Source: JAOUEA01 sp963810915
Lineage (GTDB): Bacteria; Actinomycetota; UBA4738; HRBIN12
NCBI GenBank assembly: GCA_963810915.1
Contig: CAWEPH010000006.1
Coordinates: forward strand, 682,001 to 746,000
Length of the DNA: 64,000 nucleotides
Reading direction: 5' to 3'
Shown here: piece by piece, positions 9,008-17,318 of the stretch
Layout: each line of letters opens with the position of its first letter
Position numbering within the stretch: position 1 is the first letter of the stretch
The notes under the pieces: generated by a model
Told to the model about the DNA's origin: nothing
The model's database searches: none
Seen by the model: only the letters and a program-made list of their open reading frames with translations
Position numbers and translations under genes: made by a program

Positions 9008-9738
9008 GCCTCGTCGTCGAGCTCTGCGGGCTCCCCGGGGCAGGCAAGTCAACCTTCGCCCGCGAGGTCCTCGCATCCTCGACCGAGGGGAGCGTCCGCG
9101 TCCGACTGCCGGCCGAGGCGACCGGTCCCGAGGTACCGAGGGTGCGGCGGATCGGGAGGAAGCTGCGGCTGGTCACCGGGGAGACGCTCCGGCAACCGGC
9201 CTCCTCGGTCGACGCGATGCGCCGCATCGCCGCTTCGGGACAGGGCGACGTGGGCTCGATCTCGTCACGCTGGGTGCAGTGGGTGGCGACCCAGCGACTG
9301 ATGACCGTCGCGCGATCGACCCCCGGTGTGCACCTGTTCGACGAGGGCGTGACGCAGGCGCTCTGGTCCTTGGGCCTTCGAGGTGATCCGTCGACGACGC
9401 TCGCGGCTCTGCGTCGGTCGGTGGGACGATGGGAACACCCGGACCACGTCATCGTCCTCGATCTCCCGATCGAGGTGATCGACCGTCGCCTGAGCGAGCG
9501 GGGATCGCGTCACAGCCGACTCCAGGATGTGGCCGACGCCGGGGCCCGGCGCGCAGAGCTCGCGAGGGGAAAGGAACTGCTCGATCGGCTCCTCGACTGG
9601 TGGGGCGAGGTGCTGCCGTCGGATGTGTCGGTCACACGGATGGGTGAGGGAGCGTGCTCATCGCCGTCGGGCGGGGGGTCGGAGCTGCTCGCCACCATCA
9701 CGCGTCGGCCGCACGCCTCGGGCGTCGCGATCGTGTAG
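9004..9738 (+). CDS. Small P-loop kinase of the polysaccharide locus
   Basis: ATP-binding protein of 244 residues. Walker A is ELCGLPGAGKSTFA at the N-terminus, and VIVLDLPIEVIDRRLSERGS near residue 160 resembles the LID region of adenylate- or thymidylate-kinase-like enzymes. Its GTG overlaps the upstream TGA (GTGA), so the two kinases are translationally coupled. Pairing of the fusion kinase with a second small kinase suggests sequential phosphorylations in one pathway. The substrate is not identifiable. Confidence 0.65.
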   Translation: MSLVVELCGLPGAGKSTFAREVLASSTEGSVRVRLPAEATGPEVPRVRRIGRKLRLVTGETLRQPASSVDAMRRIAASGQGDVGSISSRWVQWVATQRLMTVARSTPGVHLFDEGVTQALWSLGLRGDPSTTLAALRRSVGRWEHPDHVIVLDLPIEVIDRRLSERGSRHSRLQDVADAGARRAELARGKELLDRLLDWWGEVLPSDVSVTRMGEGACSSPSGGGSELLATITRRPHASGVAIV

Positions 9739-9765
9739 ATCGCCTGCGGTGGATCTCGTCCACCC

Positions 9766-9784
9766 GACGTAGGTGCGCTACGTC
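9766..9784 (+). promoter_or_regulatory. Locus palindrome and -10 box upstream of the Wzz-like gene
   Basis: GACGTAG-GTGCG-CTACGTC is a perfect 7-5-7 palindrome centred at 9775. A TAGTTT box at 9817-9822 starts 42 bases downstream of the centre, and the GTG start is at 9880. It separates the kinase pair from the wzz-wzy-wzx operon and probably drives the latter. Confidence 0.7.
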
Positions 9785-9879
9785 ACGGACCGGGTGTATC
9801 CGGCCGGTCCCCTGGTTAGTTTCCCCGTGGGGGCCTCGTCGGAAGGCATCCGACTCGATCTGAGGGCTGGGAGTAGGGC

Positions 9880-11202
9880 GTGGATCTCAATGAAGCTGTT
9901 CGACGTATCTTTCTCGTCCATCGGAAGCTCATCTTCCTCTGCGTCGTCCTGGGCCTGATCGGCGGCCTCGCCGTGACCGCGGTTCGTCCTGCGACGTACA
10001 CCGCCGCCGCCCGCCTGACGCTCGGGCAGGGCGACGGCGCCCTGCAGGACCCCGTGGCGGTCGCCGACGCGGCCGAAGCGCTCGTGACGAGCAGGGTGAT
10101 CATCGAGAACGCCGTCAAGGCGGCCGGACCTGCGCTCGATCCCGTCGATGTCGCGAACGACTCGATCAAGGTCAAGACCCTCGGAACCTCCGACCTCGTG
10201 CAGCTCGAGGTCACCGACACACGCCCGAAGGTCGCGTCCGCGCTCGCGAACGCCCTCGGCCAGGAACTCGTCAACCGGTGGCCGGACGTCAGCGGCGGAC
10301 GGGGCCTCGACGCCCTCCAACCCCTCAAGGACGAGATCAGTCAGCTCAGCGAACAGTTGACCAGGCTCGACCAGACGATCGCGCTCCTCGACGTCCAGAT
10401 CGCCCAAGAGACCCACACCGTGACCTCGGAGCAGCTCAAGGCCAAGCGTGATGTCCTGTCCGCGAACCGCGACGAGCTTGCGCAGCGGCGATCGCTCCTC
10501 GATTCGCAACTGACCGACGTCCTCGTCGCCGGCGCGAGTCAGCAGGCGCCGCAGGTCATCGACCCGGCCGTGCCTCCCCTCGTGCCGGATCCGAAGCATC
10601 GCGCTTCGGCTGGAGCCCTCGGCGCGCTCCTCGGTCTGCTCATCGGGATCTGCATCGCCGCCCTCCTGGAGTCGTTCCGACCGACGCTCGCCGACTCCGA
10701 CGCCGTCGCCGATGCCTTGGGTGTCCCGATGTTGGGGAAGATGCCGACCGACGCCGAGGGGCAGTCCGAGGCGATGCGGAAGTCCGCGCTGAAGGTTCGA
10801 TTCGCCGCGACGACGGTCCACGCGAAGACGATCGAGCTCGTATCGATCGGCCCGTCGATCGACCTGTCTCCCCTCTCGGACTCGCTGGAGGAGCTCGACG
10901 TCGCGGCGGGTTCGCGTCTGTCCTCTGCCGGCGCCAGGAACGGACGGATCGGCGTCCACCGGTTCGGGATCGACCCCGAGTCGCCGGTGCGATCCAACTC
11001 CACCAACGGGAAGACCGACAGCGCACTCGTCGCGGTCGTCCCCTCGACGATCAAGCGGTCCGATCTCCGCGAGCTCGGCGACCTCCAGGCCCTCACGTCG
11101 TGGCCGCTCGTGGGGGTGGTCACGTATGACCGCCGGAAGAGGATGCAGCGTCGTACTCAGCCGGCCCCTCAACCGAGGACCCGGGATGAGGGGGCGGCTT
11201 GA
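9880..11202 (+). CDS. Wzz-like polysaccharide chain-length/co-polymerase protein
   Basis: Inner-membrane protein of 440 residues with the Wzz plan: a first membrane segment (LIFLCVVLGLIGGLAV, about 18-33), a periplasmic part with a coiled coil around 145-200 (ISQLSEQLTRLDQTI), and a second membrane segment (ALGALLGLLIGICIAALLE, about 245-265). The C-terminal cytoplasmic part resembles a degenerate tyrosine-kinase fold: it ends like such kinases but has no Walker A. It should set polymer length together with the next two genes. The stop overlaps the likely TTG start of the polymerase by four bases. Confidence 0.8.
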   Translation: MDLNEAVRRIFLVHRKLIFLCVVLGLIGGLAVTAVRPATYTAAARLTLGQGDGALQDPVAVADAAEALVTSRVIIENAVKAAGPALDPVDVANDSIKVKTLGTSDLVQLEVTDTRPKVASALANALGQELVNRWPDVSGGRGLDALQPLKDEISQLSEQLTRLDQTIALLDVQIAQETHTVTSEQLKAKRDVLSANRDELAQRRSLLDSQLTDVLVAGASQQAPQVIDPAVPPLVPDPKHRASAGALGALLGLLIGICIAALLESFRPTLADSDAVADALGVPMLGKMPTDAEGQSEAMRKSALKVRFAATTVHAKTIELVSIGPSIDLSPLSDSLEELDVAAGSRLSSAGARNGRIGVHRFGIDPESPVRSNSTNGKTDSALVAVVPSTIKRSDLRELGDLQALTSWPLVGVVTYDRRKRMQRRTQPAPQPRTRDEGAA

Positions 11203-12560
11203 CCCCTCTCAGCGTGCCGGCTGAGACGCTCGCGCGACCGGTCGTGTCGACCGTTCGGTTCGGACGGCCCACTCGAGACATGTCCGGGCTCGATCAGCGC
11301 TCAGCAGCGCGCGCGATCGGCGCGAGCATCGCGTTGATGCCGATCCTGCGTCCCGGGCTCGCGGGCTCGGTGACCCCCGCCGATGTGGTGATCGCCGCTT
11401 CGATCCTCGTCGTCGCTCTGTGGCTCGGCTCGAACCGGCTGTCGGTCAAGCTGCCGCTCGGGGTCGCGGTCGCGACGTCGGTGGTGGGCGGTCTCGTGGC
11501 GGCCATCGTCGGTGACCATGTGACGATCGGCGCCATCGCCATCGGGCAGGACCTCCTGCTCTTCGCTTGGTGTGTGGCCATCGCCAACGTCTGCAGGACG
11601 TCCGCGGCGCTCGCCGTGGTCCTCCGTGCTTGGGTGTGGAGCTCTGTCGCGGTCGGGGTCGTCATGATCGTCGGGGCCACCACGGGGTGGACGGCCCTCG
11701 CCGGTCAGGAGGTCGAGGGCGGACGCGCCGCGCTGCTGTTCCCGAATCCGAATCAGGCCGGAGGGTACTTCGCCGCGTCGTTCATGGTGATCCTCCTCTC
11801 CGGCGTCATCCCGCGTCGAGGCGTCAAGGTCGTCGCTGCCCTCGTGGTCGGCATCGCCATGCTCCTCGCGGCATCCAACGCCGCGATCGGCGGAACGCTG
11901 CTGGGGCTCCTCGTCGCCGGGATCATCGCTATCGCCAAGGCACGGGGAGTGCTGGTCGCGATCGCCGTCGGCGCGATCGCCGCAGCGGTCCTGACGGCGG
12001 GAGCGGTCGCGTTCGTGCGGCTCGATCTGGTCACGGCCGCTCAGCAGAGCGACATCAGGCTCTTCCGGAACACGCTCGGCAGGAGTCAGGAGAGCGCACA
12101 AGATCGCTTGGGAAGGTTCGAGCAATTGCGGGAGCTGTACCTCGTCCAACCCCTGCTCGGCTACGGGCCCGCGGCGACGAAGGCGGTCCTCGCCGACGGT
12201 GCATACAGCAGTGGGAACGCGAAGGGTGCCCATGACGACTATGCCGCAACGTTCGTCGAGCGAGGCGTGATCGGCGCGATCGGACTGATGCTGTTGATCG
12301 GGTCGTTGATCAGGATGACCGCCTCGTTCGCCGCCCGGCCGATCGACCCCCGCTTCGCTCGTGTGGTCCCGCATCCGGAGTTCCTCGCCGGCGCACTCAT
12401 CGCGGTGGCCGTCACGTCCGTCACCCACGAGGTCCTCCACTTCCGATACGTGTGGCCACTCTTCGGACTCGTGGCGTGCCTCTACCTCTGGGCACGACCG
12501 GAGACGACCGTTCGGCACGACGTCGGTATCGGCCCTGCGGCCCGGGGCGTGCGCGCATGA
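11199..12560 (+). CDS. Wzy/O-antigen ligase-family polymerase
   Basis: Polytopic membrane protein of 453 residues with about 11-12 hydrophobic segments. A large extracytoplasmic loop carries SAQDRLGRFEQLRELYLVQPLLGYGP, typical of the O-antigen ligase/Wzy superfamily, in which the loop binds the lipid-linked glycan. It probably polymerises repeat units delivered by the Wzx-type protein encoded next. The start is uncertain: TTG at 11199 (overlapping the upstream stop) or GTG at 11214. The downstream gene overlaps by four bases. Confidence 0.8.
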   Translation: MTPLSVPAETLARPVVSTVRFGRPTRDMSGLDQRSAARAIGASIALMPILRPGLAGSVTPADVVIAASILVVALWLGSNRLSVKLPLGVAVATSVVGGLVAAIVGDHVTIGAIAIGQDLLLFAWCVAIANVCRTSAALAVVLRAWVWSSVAVGVVMIVGATTGWTALAGQEVEGGRAALLFPNPNQAGGYFAASFMVILLSGVIPRRGVKVVAALVVGIAMLLAASNAAIGGTLLGLLVAGIIAIAKARGVLVAIAVGAIAAAVLTAGAVAFVRLDLVTAAQQSDIRLFRNTLGRSQESAQDRLGRFEQLRELYLVQPLLGYGPAATKAVLADGAYSSGNAKGAHDDYAATFVERGVIGAIGLMLLIGSLIRMTASFAARPIDPRFARVVPHPEFLAGALIAVAVTSVTHEVLHFRYVWPLFGLVACLYLWARPETTVRHDVGIGPAARGVRA

Positions 12561-14050
12561 AGACGACCGCCGCCGCCGCGGATCAGCCGGAGTCCTCGGG
12601 CTCCGCGCGTCTGCTCGCCTCCAACACGGCGTGGCGCCTCATCGCGTTCGGCGCGCGGACGTTCAGCGGCGTGTTGGCGACCGTGCTCCTCGCGCACATC
12701 CACGGCCCCGTCGGCTTGGGGAAGTTCCAGTTCGCCCTGACGCTGACCCTCCTGCTCAGCTTCGCCGTCGCGCTCGGGCTGCCCAAGCTGCTCGTGCGCG
12801 AGCTCTCGAGGCATCCGGAAGCGATAAAGCTCCGCATCGAGTCCGCGCTCGTCGTCTCGCTCGGCGCCGGGGTCGTCGTCACGATCCTCCTGCTCGGTGT
12901 CGGGATGCTCCTCAAGCACACCGATACCTCGGTCTTCGTGCTGGCGGGCCTGGCGCTCGCGGCCGACTCCGCGATGCGGATCGTGATGGTGCCGTTCTGG
13001 GCGCTCGAGCGGATGCGGTACGAAGCGCTGTCCGTGGGCATCCAGGAGGGCGCCTTCGTGGTGTTGGCCATCGTCGCGCTCGCGGCCGGGTTCGGTCCGG
13101 TCGGCGTGATGCTCGCGTACCTCGTATCTCGCGTGATCGGGCTCATCACCGCGTGGACGGTCGTGGCCGTCAAGCTCCACATCCGTCTCGTCCCTCGCTG
13201 GCACGCGGGCGAGATGGCGCCGATGATGAAGAGGGCCACCCCGTTCGCCCTCGACGACGCGCTGTCGTTGGCGTACATCCGACTCGACACCGTGATCCTC
13301 GGGATCATCATCGGTGCACATGAGGTCGGCCTCTACCAGGCGGCCGTGAACCTGGTCCTCTACCTCAACATCATGCCCCGGATGCTGAACTTCTCGATGT
13401 ATCCGCGGATGAGTCGGGCCTGGCCCGACAACGTCGCCGAGCTCAGGCGACTGTGCGATTCCTCGCTGATGATGCTGGGCGCGCTCGCGATGCCGATCGC
13501 CGTGGGCTCCTTCCTCCTCGCCCCGCGGATCTTCGGCGTTATGTACGGGGACGGGTTCGACCGGGGCGTCCTGGCCTACCTGCTGGTAACGCCCCTTACC
13601 CCGATCCGCATGCTCGGCAACACGCTGGGCACGGCCCTCACGGCCGCCGACCGCCAGACGCAGCGCACCGTCGCCGTCGGTGTCGCCGCCGGCGTGAACG
13701 TCGTCCTCAACCTGATCCTGATCCCTCGCTGGGGACTGTTCGGCGCCGTGGCCTCCACGATCGTCACGGAGACCGGGCTCTTCACCGCGTACGTCCTCAT
13801 GCTCAGGCGGGTCATCGGTCCCTCGTGTCTCGTCTCGGCGGTCGCCATCCCCGGGATGGCATGTGTCCCGATGGCCCTCTCGATCGTGCTGCTCTCCGAC
13901 GCACCCCTCGCGGTCATCCTGGTGGTGGCGGGCTGCGTCTACACCCTGTCGCTGTACGCGATCGCCGCCCTCATGGCGCCGGGGAGGCCGAATCACCCGC
14001 GCTCCGTCGTGAGCGCGTTCGTGAGATGGGCTCCCGTGCCGACGACCTGA
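12557..14050 (+). CDS. Wzx-type polysaccharide flippase (MOP superfamily)
   Basis: Membrane protein of 497 residues with about 14 hydrophobic segments. The N-terminal NTAWRLIAFGARTFSGVLATVLLA and the GLYQAAVNLVLYLNIMP region fit the polysaccharide-transport branch of the MOP flippases. It would move undecaprenyl-linked repeat units across the membrane for the polymerase encoded upstream. The ATG at 12557 overlaps the polymerase stop (ATGA). This is the last gene of the wzz-wzy-wzx run. Confidence 0.85.
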   Translation: MKTTAAAADQPESSGSARLLASNTAWRLIAFGARTFSGVLATVLLAHIHGPVGLGKFQFALTLTLLLSFAVALGLPKLLVRELSRHPEAIKLRIESALVVSLGAGVVVTILLLGVGMLLKHTDTSVFVLAGLALAADSAMRIVMVPFWALERMRYEALSVGIQEGAFVVLAIVALAAGFGPVGVMLAYLVSRVIGLITAWTVVAVKLHIRLVPRWHAGEMAPMMKRATPFALDDALSLAYIRLDTVILGIIIGAHEVGLYQAAVNLVLYLNIMPRMLNFSMYPRMSRAWPDNVAELRRLCDSSLMMLGALAMPIAVGSFLLAPRIFGVMYGDGFDRGVLAYLLVTPLTPIRMLGNTLGTALTAADRQTQRTVAVGVAAGVNVVLNLILIPRWGLFGAVASTIVTETGLFTAYVLMLRRVIGPSCLVSAVAIPGMACVPMALSIVLLSDAPLAVILVVAGCVYTLSLYAIAALMAPGRPNHPRSVVSAFVRWAPVPTT

Positions 14051-14153
14051 TCGGGAGGCCCGTTCCGGCGCGCGGTCGTCACGCCCGGCCTACGCCGTTC
14101 GGGCCACAGTGCATCAGATTCCCGTGGCCCAACCGGCCTACACCCTTTACAGG

Positions 14154-14170
14154 AGGGTGTTGCGCTACGT
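14154..14170 (+). promoter_or_regulatory. Degenerate locus palindrome before the histidine kinase
   Basis: The right half CTACGT (14165-14170) and the GCG just before it match the locus motif, but the left half is poor. Only a weak -10-like TGCTGT lies at the expected 41-base distance (14203). I keep it as a possible site because of its position upstream of the kinase start. Confidence 0.35.
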
Positions 14171-14247
14171 AGACTCCGCGCAGGGACGTGTCTTACAGCA
14201 GATGCTGTATGGCCTCGAGGCATCGGCCGGAGTTGAGGGGAGCTGGA

Positions 14248-15861
14248 TTGGCGCAAACCATGAGGATGGCGCCGGCGAGCGCGAGCCGCGACGACGGTGG
14301 CGCGGTGTTGCGCGAGATGTCTCGCCAGTTCGGGTCGGAACCTGATGTCGAAGCCGTGGTGCGCGCGTCGTCCCACTGGATCGGCGCGGCTCTGGGTTGG
14401 GAGTTCGACGTCATGCGATTCGTGCTGCCCGACGAGCGAGGTGACCTCCGAGCCGTGTATAGCGCCGGTGAAGGGATCATCGAGGATGCCTCCCTCCGGA
14501 GGGCCCACGTTGCATTCGACCGGAAGGCAACGAGTCGGCGCCCCGCACGGACGCGCCGGGGGTCGCAGGTGCTCACGTTCCCCCTCGTCGCACAGGGAGT
14601 CGCCTTCGGGGTGCTCGACGTCGTCGCCCCGTCACACGTCATCGATGAGCGGTGGGAGACGCTCGACGCCGTGGTCGGCCGGATCGCGATCGCCCTCGAG
14701 AACGTCGCGGTGCGGCACTCGATCGAGCGTGGCCGCGAGGCGATGCGGAAGGCAGCCCTCTTGGGGGCCAGGGTGGCGCACGCGCCCACGCGCGAGGAGG
14801 CGCTCCGCGAGATCGTCCGCGGACTCCATCAGGACTTCGGCCTGCGGACGGCCGCATGGATCGTCGAAGAGGGCGGGCCACGCCTCGTGTCCACCAGGGG
14901 TCTCGGGTCCGGACGCCGGGATCGGTTGCGCGCGATCGCCGCGTCGGGACCCGGCGATCTGTCCACGCGACTCGCGTCGACGTTCGCATCGGTCACCGCC
15001 TCGGATGACCCGGATGTGATCGACGCGGGCGGCACCATCGTGGTCATGGATGCGAACAAGGATCCCGAGCTACGCGAGGCGGTCGCGCTCGTTCAAGCGG
15101 TCTCCGGTCAACTGCTCTCGTGGTCGTTCTCGCTCGAGCAGCTTCGGAGGCGCAACGAATCGCTGGATACCGCGTTGACACTGACCGCGCACGAGCTGCG
15201 GGGCCCGCTGCTGGCCGCCAAGGCGACGATCGATGCGATGCTTCAGGAGGCGGGACGTGCTGAGGTGGACCGGGCACGCCTCCGGGACTCGCGACGTCAG
15301 CTCGAGGAACTCGCCAGCATCGTGGATCCGCTGCTTCGATGGTCGGTCTCGGGCGATGGGCTGAGACGACGCGGGGGAGATCTCGTCGGCCTGGTGGCCA
15401 AGGCGATCGACTCCGTCGTTCTCGAGACGGGTGAAGACCGAGTGGTACTCGAGGTGCCCCTCGATCCCTCGAGCGTTCCGATGTCACGTCGTCACCTCTC
15501 GTTCGCGATCGCGAACCTGATCCGCAACGCGATCGCGTTCTCTCCGCCCGCCTCGGTGGTCTCCGTTCGCGTGGCGTTCGATGACGCGACGGCGACGGTC
15601 AGCGTCCACAACGAGGGCATCGGAGTAGCCGAGGAGGAGGTCGAGTCCATCTTCGAGCCGTTCTCCCGCGGCCGCTCCGGGCGAGCGTTGCGCGCCGGCA
15701 ACGGCCTCGGTCTCTTCGTCGTCCAGCGGGTAGCCGATTCACACGGCGGCCGGGTGTGGGTGAACCCAGGTGAGAACGGCACGACCTTCCATCTCACGCT
15801 TCCGCTCCGCACGACTGCGGCCGAAAGGGGTGTTCCACATCCAAGCGCTGATCGTCGATGA
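14248..15861 (+). CDS. Cytoplasmic GAF-type sensor histidine kinase
   Basis: Histidine kinase of about 537 residues with no membrane segment. Two GAF-like sensor regions (about 20-150 and 165-295) precede the dimerisation helix with TAHELRGPL, in which His315 is the phosphorylation site. The ATPase domain shows the N box NLIRNAIAF, G1 box NEGIGVAEEEVESIFEPF and G2 box GNGLGLFVV. It probably senses a soluble or redox signal and phosphorylates one or both regulators encoded next. The TTG at 14248 is chosen because GAGGGGAG lies five bases upstream; ATG at 14260 or 14266 would sit too far from it. It overlaps the next gene by 32 bases. Confidence 0.85.
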   Translation: MAQTMRMAPASASRDDGGAVLREMSRQFGSEPDVEAVVRASSHWIGAALGWEFDVMRFVLPDERGDLRAVYSAGEGIIEDASLRRAHVAFDRKATSRRPARTRRGSQVLTFPLVAQGVAFGVLDVVAPSHVIDERWETLDAVVGRIAIALENVAVRHSIERGREAMRKAALLGARVAHAPTREEALREIVRGLHQDFGLRTAAWIVEEGGPRLVSTRGLGSGRRDRLRAIAASGPGDLSTRLASTFASVTASDDPDVIDAGGTIVVMDANKDPELREAVALVQAVSGQLLSWSFSLEQLRRRNESLDTALTLTAHELRGPLLAAKATIDAMLQEAGRAEVDRARLRDSRRQLEELASIVDPLLRWSVSGDGLRRRGGDLVGLVAKAIDSVVLETGEDRVVLEVPLDPSSVPMSRRHLSFAIANLIRNAIAFSPPASVVSVRVAFDDATATVSVHNEGIGVAEEEVESIFEPFSRGRSGRALRAGNGLGLFVVQRVADSHGGRVWVNPGENGTTFHLTLPLRTTAAERGVPHPSADRR

Positions 15862-16520
15862 CCATCGGCTGTTCGCCGAGGCGATCAAACCCGCCCTCGA
15901 GCAGCTCGGGTTGAACGTCGCACTCGCCACCACGGGACACGAGGCCTTGAAGATCGTCAGCAGATCCGACGATCGACATCGCCCTCGTCGACCTCGGGCT
16001 CCCCGACATGAAAGGGATCGATGTGGGAGCGCGGATCGTCGAACTGCAGCCCCAGGCGATCGTCCTCGCGCTCACGGCGATCGATGATCAGCGCTTCGTT
16101 GCCCCCGTACTCCAGGCGGGGTTCAGCGGATACCTGACCAAGGGTCTGCGGATCGCCGGCCTCGTGAGCGCCATCACCGCGGCGCTCGAGGGCCAGCTCG
16201 TCACCCCGGGGCTGTCCACCGGTTCGGGCGGCGCATCGAGGACTCGGACCCAGCAGCACGTGGAGCTGCTGGCCTCGACGCTCACTCCCCGGGAGCGAGA
16301 GGTGCTCGCGCACCTCGCCGACGGCGAGAATGGCCAGGAGATCGCGCGCGAGATGTCGATCAGCGTGCATACCGTGCGGACCCACGTGCAGAGCATCCTC
16401 GCCAAGCTCCAAGTGCACTCCCGACTCGAAGCGGCGATGTTCGCGGTGCGGCACGACCTGGTTCCGCGCACGCCCGACGAGACCGACGCCCCCCCTCGTG
16501 CGGATCGACGGGCCGTCTGA
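15830..16520 (+). CDS. LuxR/NarL-type response regulator 1 (one frame jump)
   Basis: A receiver domain starting QALIVDDHRLF carries the acidic pair. After a one-base jump near 15,962 it continues with the phospho-acceptor Asp in ALVDLGLPDMKGID and the conserved Lys in GYLTKGL. A LuxR helix-turn-helix follows (LTPREREVLAHLADG through SVHTVRTHVQSILAKL). The GTG at 15830 lies inside the kinase gene, so the pair is coupled. The corrected length of about 230 residues is normal. It is a candidate reader of the palindromes in this locus. Confidence 0.85.
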
Positions 16521-16534
16521 GGCCGGCTCCTACG

Positions 16535-16559
16535 CACGACGTAGCAGCTCTACGTCGTG
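16535..16559 (+). promoter_or_regulatory. Best copy of the locus palindrome, before response regulator 2
   Basis: CACGACGTAG-CAGCT-CTACGTCGTG is a perfect 10-5-10 inverted repeat centred at 16547. A TATCGT box at 16589-16594 begins exactly 42 bases from the centre. The ATG of the regulator follows at 16619 with a purine-rich ribosome site. Presence before a regulator gene suggests autoregulation. Confidence 0.75.
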
Positions 16560-16618
16560 TACCGCGTGTGACGTCCGCTCCCGCCACCTATCGTCGCCGC
16601 GGAAGAAGAGGGGGGGCC

Positions 16619-17314
16619 ATGGCTGACGAACGTGAGCCGATCCGCGTCCTGCTCGCCGATGGGCACGCGCTGTTCCGCGAAGCGGTGACGAGCGTGCTCC
16701 AAGGCGAGAGTGACATCATCGTCGTCGGCGACGCGTCCGATGGTTCCGCGGCGATCGCGGAGGTCGAGCGAACGCGCCCGGATTGCGTCTTCGTCGACGA
16801 TCAGCCCGGTGCGATCGACGGCGTCGAGGCGACGCGGAGGATCAAGGACCGCCTCCCCGAGTGCGACGTGATCCTCCTGGCTTCCGACCCGGATGAGGCG
16901 ACGCTCGTCGCGTCGATCGAAGCGGGAGCGAGCGGCTATCTCACCAAGGATCGACCGGTCGTGGAACTGATCAACGCGGTGCGCACCGTGCGTCGAGGTG
17001 AGGTCGTCGTTCCGCCTCAGATGCTGCGGTCGCTGCTCTCGGGCCTGATCCGGCGACGCAAGGAGCAAGACGAGGCGATGCACCGCATGTCCCGGCTCAC
17101 GCGCCGCGAGCTGGAGGTGCTCGCCCTGCTCGCCGATGGCGCCGGCAACGAGGGGATCGCTGAGAGCCTCTTCATCAGTCCGCAAACGGCGCGGACGCAC
17201 GTCCAGAACCTGATCGCGAAGCTTGGATTGCACTCCAGGCTCGAAGCGGCGATGTTCGTCGCGCGCAACGGCGTGCTTCGAGAACTCGTCGATCTCACCC
17301 CCCAGAGCGGCTAG
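16619..17314 (+). CDS. LuxR/NarL-type response regulator 2
   Basis: Regulator of 231 residues. The receiver has Asp60 (CVFVDDQPG) as likely phospho-acceptor and Lys in GYLTKDRP. The usual acidic pair is reduced to Asp14-Gly15 (LLADGH), which could weaken Mg binding and phosphorylation. The LuxR domain runs from LTRRELEVLALLADG to QTARTHVQNLIAKLG. Its end (HSRLEAAMF) matches regulator 1, so the two are paralogues that may share a DNA site. The ATG follows a G-rich ribosome site, and the strongest palindrome of the locus lies upstream. Confidence 0.85.
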   Translation: MADEREPIRVLLADGHALFREAVTSVLQGESDIIVVGDASDGSAAIAEVERTRPDCVFVDDQPGAIDGVEATRRIKDRLPECDVILLASDPDEATLVASIEAGASGYLTKDRPVVELINAVRTVRRGEVVVPPQMLRSLLSGLIRRRKEQDEAMHRMSRLTRRELEVLALLADGAGNEGIAESLFISPQTARTHVQNLIAKLGLHSRLEAAMFVARNGVLRELVDLTPQSG

Positions 17315-17318
17315 CCCT

